From contig JAVTVY010047861.1 in assembly GCA_036873755.1 (NCBI GenBank), positions 176,582-240,581 of the forward strand: 64,000 nucleotides of DNA. Reading direction: 5' to 3'. Below are positions 44,706-64,000 of this stretch, in pieces. Both the position numbers and the translations under genes were made by a program. The notes beneath the pieces were generated by a model. That model saw only the letters and a program-made list of their open reading frames with translations, had not been told where the DNA came from and did no database searches. The stretch comes from Hanleya hanleyi (lineage: Eukaryota; Mollusca; Polyplacophora; Lepidopleurida; Hanleyidae). Within the stretch, counting starts at the first letter, position 1. Every line of letters starts with the position of its first letter.

Positions 44706-45000
44706 CTACAAAAGTCCGGGCGTACAGTTGTAACCCTGCTTGCGGGTGAGTGCATTTTTTCTCTCGGCCCCTTTCGAAAAAAGGGGGGGGCGTATATTGC
44801 ATCTCAGCCTTGAAGTCAGAGTAGCAACAGAGGTTCCCTGTGTACCATAGGCATACAGGTTATTACTGTTGTATGATTTCATGGATCCTCTGTGAGGTAG
44901 AAGATCTATGATTTCTACTTTGAACTAGTCACTATGTATGGCATTTATCACTACCACGGATTGTATCAGTTTGCCCACCTACCTTACGGTGGCATTCTAT

Positions 45001-45096
45001 GCAAAGAGTGGAAGTGAGGTGAGTTTTCAGCGCAAATAACAAAAAAAATTTTACAAGTAAATTTTCTGTTATTAAGCTAAAACTTACCTCACTTCC
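45001..45096. repeat. DIRS internal complementary region
   Basis: 45001-45040 is the reverse complement of the element's first 40 bases with one mismatch. 45041-45096 is the reverse complement of its last 56 bases. The junction AATAAC|AAAAAAAATTTT joins the two tips, as needed to template a circle. This also fixes the element boundaries at 38886 and 45324. Confidence 0.93.
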
Positions 45097-45329
45097 AGTG
45101 ATGCCCACCCAACCTCCCCGCTATGATACATCCAGACCATGTATCGCAGTGGAACAAGAAGGAAGTAGAATTGTGGGTAGCTATGCAATCAGGTGACTAG
45201 CAGGGGAGATAACTGTGTCATTTAAATTCTTACTGTGATATTTCCTGTAGACAAGAAATGCAAAGAGTGGAAGTGAGGTAAGTTTTAGCTTAATAACAGA
45301 AAATTTACTTGTAAAATTTTTTTTTTATT

Positions 45330-46268
45330 CATTTCACCTTTTCAACCGTACAGCACATTCCTCAGGTCCCTGTGTGATCAATATACTGGAGATCTGGTAG
45401 CTGGTGCGAAAGTAAAATTGATCATCTGACAACATGTTCTATAAGCTCAATCTTATGGGATAGTCACATGATTACACTTTTTAATGCCTTTTCCCAGATA
45501 CTGGGATACATTCTGGCCTGGGACAGATGGCTGACAAGATACAGTAGTTTTGTTGTTGTTGTTTGTATACGATCCTCCTCTGCGATCGTCTTGGTGTTCA
45601 TGATGAACAACAAAGTTAGCAGTTTGGCATGTGGACTCTTTGGTGAGCGCTTCCAGTTTTCATTTCAGGAGACTGCCTGCTTGAAGTGTTTTATTTTGAT
45701 GGATTCATCAATACAGTTCGTAAAAGGTGACTGACTATCACTATATACAGAGTTGACTCTTGAAAGATCACAGAATGAAAAATATAAGAGCTGAATAAAC
45801 TTGTAGATGCAAAATCATCAACCACATTTCCCCTGTCAGTGCATGTTTTGTTTTATTGTATTTTATTTATTTATTTATTTTTTCTCAAGATGACACAGGC
45901 TTTTTCTAAAGGTCAGAAATGAAAAATTTTAAAAAAAGTTCAACTTTATTTTTATTTTATTTTTTCCATCCTCACTCATTGGAATTTTGGAAAACAGTTC
46001 TGTAAACCAAGTTATAAAAGAAATCTGACCTTACCCTCTCCCCTTCCAACCCAACCTCTCCACACATCTCCCCCGCCCCACTCGAAATCTCTCAATTTTA
46101 TCCATTTCACAATTTTCAACCTTACCGCACATTCCTCAGGTCCCTGTGTGATCAATATACTGGAGATCTGGTAGCTGGTGCGACAGTAAAACTGATCATC
46201 TGACAACATGTTCTATAAGCTCAATCTTATAGGATAGTCACATGATTACACTTTTTAATGCCTTTTCC
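45330..46268. repeat. Two direct ~165-bp copies, first abutting the DIRS right end
   Basis: 45330-45494 and 46103-46268 share GTCCCTGTGTGATCAATATA, GGAGATCTGGTAGCTGGTGC and GACAACATGTTCTATAAGCT at over 90% identity by eye. Similarity begins within six bases of the DIRS end. The second copy's left neighbour (CGAAATCTCTCAATTTTAT) is not found at the DIRS left flank. The ~600 bases between are AT-rich with no gene. Confidence 0.88.
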
Positions 46269-46349
46269 TTCTTTTTATACGCCTGCCCAAAAGACGGACG
46301 TATTATGTGATGACGGTTTCCGTCCGTCTGTCTGTCTGTCCGTTCCCCA

Positions 46350-47020
46350 TGTCCGGTCTATATTTGGAACAGTTTTCTATCTGCAGTTCCCATTTTTGGT
46401 GAGCGGATACCCTACGGGGAGACGATGTGTCGCGTACCAAAATGAAGTTCGAGGTCAGAGGTCAAAGGTCACTGGCCTAAAAAACAGAAAATCACTGAAG
46501 TGTTCGTGTCCGGTCTATATCAGTGAATGTTTTCTATCCACAGTTGGAATTTTTTGTGAGTGGATACACTAGGTGGAGACGATGTGTCGCGTACCAAAAT
46601 TGAGGTCAGAGGTCAAAGGTCACTGTTGCCTAAAATCAGGAAATCATTGATCATTGACCGTTTTCTATCTACAGTTCTAATTTTTGGTGAGTGGATACCC
46701 TAGGGGGGAACGATGTGTTGCATACGAAATGTAGGTCGAGGTCAAAGGTCAGTGTGACCAAAAAATCAGGAAATTGTTAAAAATTTCTAATTTTTTTGCG
46801 AGTGGATTCAGTAGGGGGAAATGAAGTGTCGCATTCTAAAAAATAGGTCAAGGTCGAAGGTCAAAGGTCACTGTGACCCAAAAATCAGGAAATTAATAAA
46901 AAATACATTTTTTTGTGTCAGTAGATACATTAGGGGGACGCGGTGTGTCACATACAAAAATGTGGGTCAACGGTCAAGGTCACTAACCCCAGAATCATGA
47001 AATTGTTAAAAATCATGATT
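46350..47020. repeat. ~115-150-bp tandem array with AGGTCA half-sites, 5 copies
   Basis: Units contain GTGAGTGGATACACTAGG, GACGATGTGTCGC, GTACCAAAA, then AGGTCAAAGGTCACTGTGAC and AAAATCAGGAAATT. Landmark GATGTGTCGC and variants recur at about 46422, 46572, 46709, 46823 and 46940. The array begins after a CGTCCGTCTGTCTGTCTGTC run at 46320. A related array is at 49.99 kb. Confidence 0.88.
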
Positions 47021-47089
47021 TTTAGCTCACCATCACCAGATGGTGGGCTCTTCAAATCACTTTTCGTCTGTGGTCCGTCCGTCAGTCCG

Positions 47090-49245
47090 TCCATAAACAA
47101 TTCTTGTTACCGCGATTTCTCAGGAACTAGTTCATGGATCTTTCTCAAATTTGGCACACAGGTTCCCCTTGGGGTCTAGTTGTGCAAGATACCTTTTTTG
47201 GTCCGATTCGAAAATCCAATATGGCCACAAGGCGGCCATCTTGGATTTCCCCGTGAAACTTTGTTACCGCGATTTCTCAGGAACTACTTCATGGATCTTT
47301 CTCAAATTTGGTACACAGGTTCCCCTTGGGGTCTAGTTGTGCAAGATACCTTTTTGGGTCCGATTCGAAAATCCAATATGGCCACAAGGCGGCCATCTTG
47401 GAGTTCCCCATGAAACTTTGTTACCGCGATTTCTCAGGAACTACTGCATGGATCTTTCTCAAATTTGGTACACATGTTCCCCTTGGGGTCTAGTTGTGCA
47501 AGATACCTCTTCTGGTCCGATTCGAAAATCCAATATGGCCACCAGGCAGCCATCTTGGATTTCCCCATGAAACAGTGTTATCGTCATTTCTCCGGAAGTA
47601 CTACATGGATCTTTCTGAAATTTGGTACACAGGTGTCCCTTGGGGTCTAGTTGTGCAAGACACCTTTTCTGGTCCGATTCGAAAATCCGATATGGCCATC
47701 TTGGATTTCCCCATGAAACTTTGTTATCGAGACTTCTCAGGAACTACTGCATGGATCTTTAGCAAATTTGGTACACAGGTTTCCCTTGTGGTCTAGTTGT
47801 CCAAGATACCTTTTCTGGTCCTATTCGAAAATCCAATATGGCCACCAGGCAGCCATCTTGGATTTGCCCATGAAACATAGTTATCGTCATTTCTCAGGAA
47901 GTACTACATGTATCTTTCTCAAATTTGGTACACAGGTTTCCCTTGGGGTCTAGTTGTGCAAGATACCTTTTTCGGTCCGATTTGAAAATCCAATATGGCC
48001 ACCAGGCGGCCAACTTAGTTTTCCCCATGAAACTTTATCGCGATTTCTCAGGAACCAATGCATGGATCTTTCTCAAATTTGGTACACAGGTTCCCCTTGG
48101 GGTCTAGTTGTGCAAGATACCTTTTCTGGTCCGATTCGAAAATCCAATATGGCCACAAGACGGCCATCTTGGATTTCCCAATGAAACTTTGTTATCGTGA
48201 TTTCTCAAGAACTACTGCATGGATCTTTCTCAAATTTGGTACACAGGTTCCCCTTGGGGTCTAGTTGTGCAAGATAACTTTTCTGGTCCGATTCGAAAAT
48301 CCAATATGGCCACCAGGCAGCCATCTTGGATTTCCCGATGAAACTTTGTTATCGTGAATTCTCAGGAAGTACTGCATGGATCTTTCTCAAATTTGGTACG
48401 CAGGTTCCCCTTGGGGTTTAGTTGTGCAAGATACCTTTTCTGGTCCGATTCGAAAATTCAATATGGCCACCAGGCAGCCATCTTGGATTTCCTCATGAAA
48501 CATTGTTATCATCATTTCTCAGGAAGTACTACATCGATCTTTCTCAAATTTGGTACACAGTTCCCTTGGGGTCTAGTTGTGCAGGACAACTTTTTCGGTC
48601 CGATTTGAAAAATCCAATATGGCCACCAGGCAGCCATCTTAGTTTTCCCCATGAAACTTTATCGTGATTTCTCAGGAAGTACTGCATGGATCTCTCTCAA
48701 ATTTGGTACACAGGTTCCCCTTGTGGTCCAGTTGTGCAAGATGCTTTTTCGGTCCGATTCGAAAATCCAATATGGCCACCATGTGGCCATTTTGAATTTC
48801 CCCATGCAATTTTGTTATCTTGAATTCTCAGGAACTGATGCATGGATCTTTGTCAAATTTGGTTTACAGGTTTCTCTTGTGGTCTAGTTGTGCAAGGTAG
48901 CTTTTCTGGTCCGATTCCAAAATCCAATATGGCCACCAGATGGCCATCTTGGATTTCCCCATGAGACTTTGCTATTGCGATTTCTCAGGAACTGTTGCAT
49001 GGGTCTTTTTCAAATTTGGTACACAGGTTCCCCCTGGGGTCTGGTTGTGCAACATACCTTTTTCGGTCCGATTCGAAAATCCAATATAGCCACCAGACGG
49101 CCGTTTTGGATTTCTCCATGAAATTTTATCGTGATTTCTCAGGAAGTGCTGCATAGATCTTTCTCAAATTTGGTACATAGGTTCCCCTCCTTGTGGTCCA
49201 GTTGTGCAAGATACCTTTTTGGTCCGATTCGAAAATCCAAGTTAC
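47090..49245. repeat. 157-bp tandem array, 14 copies
   Basis: The GGTCTAGTTGTGCAAGATAC landmark recurs at 47173, 47330, 47487, 47644, 47790, 47947, 48101, 48258, 48415, 48570, 48725, 48881, 49038 and 49195: period 157 with small indels, and one 11-12-bp deletion unit. Each unit also has ATTTCTCAGGAACTAC, TTTCTCAAATTTGGTACACA and ATCCAATATGGCCACCAGG. 157 is not a multiple of three, so the ~61-codon open stretches in each unit are not a continuous protein. Confidence 0.96.
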
Positions 49246-49980
49246 GCTTCAAATTAATACTGTATTCCCGAGTTGTGATGTTGCATCACATAGTCGGCTT
49301 ATCAAACGATGGGGCATATTCTATATATTGACTATAGAGAATATCCATACTTTCACCTTCTATATCAAGGAGTTCAAATGATTTCCGAATTAAAATGTAT
49401 TTTTTCAAATTTTAAATCAGTTGACTTTAGTCCATGCAGTTGCAAGTGAACTGCCCCACCGTTTTGTCTGCCGAAGGGACATCACTCTTGTGAAACAATG
49501 TCACAACTCGACAACTGTAGACTATTGCGTGTTTCGATGCAAGGGAGATAATCAAATCATGCCAAAGTGTCCAAGAGATTAGTCTTCGCTTCCAGTACCC
49601 AATGATGACACGTGCAAAAAAGAAAATAATAATACAAAACGAAGACGATGGATCCTCCGGACATTCACTTTCAGACTAACTTTGCTCATTTCTCTTGTAC
49701 TATAGCAACCGACATCAAGTACAGTTTCTAGAAATCTTGAAACTCCTGAACCTTAGATAGATAATATCTTGGTGTTTTGCAGTGTCCCTTTTTCGATCTT
49801 TTTCGCTCAAATTCAAAATTCTGCAAACACAATTACAATAAATCAATCGTTTGTTCTTAGTAACAATGGACAAAAAGATCCTCTTGTCATTAGCTTACAA
49901 TTATCAGACAATGGTGGGCACCAAGATCCTTCAGGATCTCTCGTTTGATTCCATTGAGAAATTACGGCGAGCCGTTTTGC
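49246..49980. other. Spacer between arrays, no gene
   Basis: Unique AT-rich sequence. Nothing is supported. Confidence 0.4.
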
Positions 49981-49984
49981 CATG

Positions 49985-50575
49985 TACCAAAATTTAGATC
50001 CAGGTCAATAGTCAAGGTCACTGTAACCCCAGAATCAAAGGTCAAAGGTCAGTGTGACCTAAAAATCGGGAAATCATTATAAAAATTACTAATTTTTTGT
50101 GAGTGGATTTAATAGGGAGGAATGAAGTATCGCATACCAAAAAATTAGGTCAAGGTCAAAGGTCACCGTGACCCCAAAATCAGGAAATTATTAAAAATAT
50201 TTTTATTTTTTTCAGTAGATACACTAGGGGGACACGATGTGTGACATACCAAAATGTAGGTCGAGGTCAAAGGTCAAGGTCACTGTGACCCCAAAATTGT
50301 GAAATTGTTAATCATTTTTTTTGTGTCCATTGAGAAATTACGGGGAGACGGTCACCTGATGTGTCACATACCAAAATGTAGGTCAAGGCCGAACGTCGAG
50401 GTCATTGTGACCCCTAAAATCATGAAATTCACGGAAATCACGATTTCTTTTGTGTCCATTGATACATTGAGGGAAGACGATGTGTCGTGTATCAAAATTT
50501 AGGTCAAGGTCGAAGGTCAAGTTGTGACCCCTGAATCAAGAAATCATTAAAAGTCACATTTTCATATGTCTGTCG
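49985..50575. repeat. Second AGGTCA-rich tandem array, ~5 copies
   Basis: Same unit type as 46.35-47.02 kb: GATACACTAGGGGGACACGA, ACCAAAATGTAGGTC, AAGGTCACTGTGACCCC, with TGTGTCCATTGA. The two arrays bracket the 157-bp array, suggesting one composite repeat of about 5 kb. Confidence 0.87.
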
Positions 50576-62186
<11,611 letters not shown>

Positions 62187-62833
62187 GTAAGCTTGTTACA
62201 TACTGAGTAGTGAAAAACATGGCTACATTTAGTCTCCTGTCTCTTTATATGTATAACTGAACCACAAACTTTATCTTGGAGGTGAACCCAAATTGTTTAG
62301 CTGTTCGGAGAAATGTCTGAATAATGTGTGTGTGCAGTTAATGCAGTGAAAAATGCTTTGAAAAGCATGAAAAAAATGTTGAACCGAAAATTCCACTCAA
62401 AAGTAGTAAAAGCTCTAAAACCAGTTCAAAATCTCTGATAATCGCTCAATCCTCAGACTAAAGGCATAAACACATTCCTGATCTGGAAGTGGATGCTTTG
62501 TTTCTTGAAAAGATTGTCATGCTGGCATATTGGTTAATTTTTGGTTAAATTTTTCTGCACATACAGACATGCTTAATAGTTTGCTAGTGGTGTGTCAGGC
62601 ATGGTTGTCAAAAAAATGTGCTCTTGGTTCATTTACGGCCGTAAGTCAGCAAGTCCAGTTACTTAACTGATTTCTGGGATTCCTTACTAACATCCAATCG
62701 CACAATCGCTGTGGAAAGTAAATCGACCTTGATGAATATGGATTAGCAGATGAGACTCCAAGCATTCTCCATTTCAGCGCGCATGGTATATTTAGATTTC
62801 CGCCTGGACTGTCACAGTCTAACAGGCATCTCA

Positions 62834-64000
62834 TTAACTCTTTACCCCATACGGCCGCCTTTGAGCGCCTTGCACGCTCCCCCATAGAACCGCCTTTGAG
62901 CGCCTCGCACGCTGCCCCATAGAACCGTCTTTCAGCGTGTCATCGCTGTCCTCAGGAAGTTCCCATGTGGTGGATTACTTTTGCAATTTTTGCGTTTATT
63001 TTGAGTAAAACCTAATTAAAACTATACATTTTCAGAAAGCCAAAATTTAAATGAATCTGACTATATGGACTGTTGGTATGTTTTGTAGTAAGGGTAAAAT
63101 GAAATCAGGAGAGGAACAGAAATAATCGATGAAAAATGCGCGATTTGACAACAAATTTGTTTCGTGTGCTCCAAGACAAACGTTCGAAAAATCGTAAAAC
63201 CTGCTTCCAAATTCCTGAATATTTCACGTAACGCGAGCATAAACTACCAAAGTATCTAACCTTGATGACTATCTCGTCAAATCTGCCCATCTGAGTTTAT
63301 TTTATGTATTTTCCCGGGACCTGCTGCCTTCGCGGTAAATGTTTTCAGCCACCATTCTTTCCCAGTCGGCCTTCTGTTTGACAGTGACCATAGCGACCGA
63401 GTCACCACGTGACCTCTTCCTCCAACGTGATTGGCCACGTTCAACCTTGGCCAATCAGTGAGGCTATGTTAATTTCACCGTATGAATATTTATTACCGTC
63501 TGTATTCTCCTTTATTTAACTATATCGTAGTGAAACAGTTATAGTTCGTTCTACGCCTGCCATCTTGTGATGTCGCTGCCAAATCCCGATCCTACGGAGA
63601 ATTAGCTTTACGATGGTATACGGAAATATACGAATGGTTGCCGGAAAGCGGGAAGAGAACCTTGCAAAACGTGGCTAAAATGCGACAATTTCTTCGCTTT
63701 TTTCGTGATTTCCAACAGAAGTAAAGCGGACACAACACATTTTCTCACAAGTTTACTTATTTTTAGAATAAATGTTGCTGATATTGGTATAAAACGTGAA
63801 CAAATTACGTAGAATGGGTCTGTGGGAGACCATTGGTGAATATTTCTCCACATGACATGGGACATAAAACGGGATATTTTACATCGCTGGAGAAGTATGA
63901 AAATTGAAATGAGTCCATGGGTTGAAGACCTACGCCATTACAAATCTATTATGGGCCAGAGAGAGAAAATTCCCCACAAGTCTATGAGGTAAAGAGTTAA
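62834..64000. mobile_element. Second piggyBac-like element with TTAA ends, reaching the window edge
   Basis: TTAA|CTCTTTACCCCATA at 62834 and TATGAGGTAAAGAG|TTAA ending at 64000. The TIR is related to that of the 56.1-kb element (CTCTTT[GA]CC). Near the left end, two-and-a-half copies of GCCTTTGAGCGCC...CACGCTNCCCCATAGAACC form a short tandem. Only short frames inside, so non-autonomous. Confidence 0.82.

Larger units (their letters stand above)
38886..45324 (+). mobile_element. DIRS-type tyrosine recombinase retrotransposon, near complete
   Basis: A 6.44-kb element has the diagnostic DIRS architecture. Inverted terminal repeats are 38899-39038 and 45147-45286. An internal complementary region (45001-45096) has a left half that is the complement of the element's left tip (38886-38925) and a right half that is the complement of the right tip (45269-45324). 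Between them lie gag (39182-41668), RT/RNase H/MT-like (41687-43797) and tyrosine recombinase (ending 44705), all on plus. DIRS elements replicate through a circular intermediate templated by this internal region and integrate with the recombinase, without target duplication. RT is broken by one frameshift and one stop, so this copy is probably not autonomous. It lies between the last UBE3A exon and LARS1. Confidence 0.95.

Noticed and set aside
47151..49331. Series of ~61-codon open frames repeating the same peptide
   Set aside because: They are the 157-bp satellite read in shifting frames. The period is not a multiple of three and there is no start or splice context.

Overview
The window looks like animal nuclear DNA, most likely from a mollusc (bivalve or gastropod not resolved). 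The evidence is intron-rich metazoan genes with GT/AG junctions, tRNA-derived SINEs whose tail ends in the TCACTCACTCAC type common in mollusc genomes, tandem arrays of types I recall from mollusc genomes, and a DIRS-type retrotransposon. There are no bacterial-style operons.

Layout: (1) 1-1.8 kb is an unidentified repeat rich in CCGGAAG. (2) 2.66-3.72 kb on the minus strand holds the first two coding exons of an NFXL1-like gene that runs off the left edge. (3) 4.5-15 kb is non-genic: a 31-bp minisatellite, a ~200-bp array, several inverted-repeat elements including a nearly perfect 299-bp foldback, and a second large inverted repeat. (4) 15.94-37.55 kb on the plus strand holds ten coding exons of UBE3A (E6AP ubiquitin ligase). 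They run from a clear start codon through the AZUL zinc domain and most of the HECT domain, and all splice phases agree. SINEs, a LINE fragment and several terminal-inverted-repeat elements sit in its introns. (5) 38.89-45.32 kb is a structurally complete DIRS element with inverted termini, an internal complementary region, gag, RT/RNase H/methyltransferase-like and tyrosine recombinase frames. (6) 45.3-51.6 kb is repeats, dominated by a 157-bp array flanked by two AGGTCA-rich arrays. (7) 51.64-62.19 kb on the plus strand holds ten exons of LARS1 (cytosolic leucyl-tRNA synthetase), from the CP1 editing domain to the KMSKS motif. Its introns contain a 145-bp array and piggyBac-like TTAA elements.

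Main points of interest: UBE3A lacks its last part, including the catalytic-cysteine exon, and LARS1 lacks its N-terminal ~400 residues. The DIRS element lies between the two breaks, so the interval may be an assembly chimera or a real rearrangement. Within the DIRS element the octamer GCTTCCGG or its complement occurs 17 times in 2.1 kb. It appears in all three reading frames, on both strands, and across the gag/pol gap, which points to a DNA- or RNA-level signal rather than protein constraint.

All exon calls come from reading frames, splice sites, phase agreement and remembered family sequences. No database search was run.
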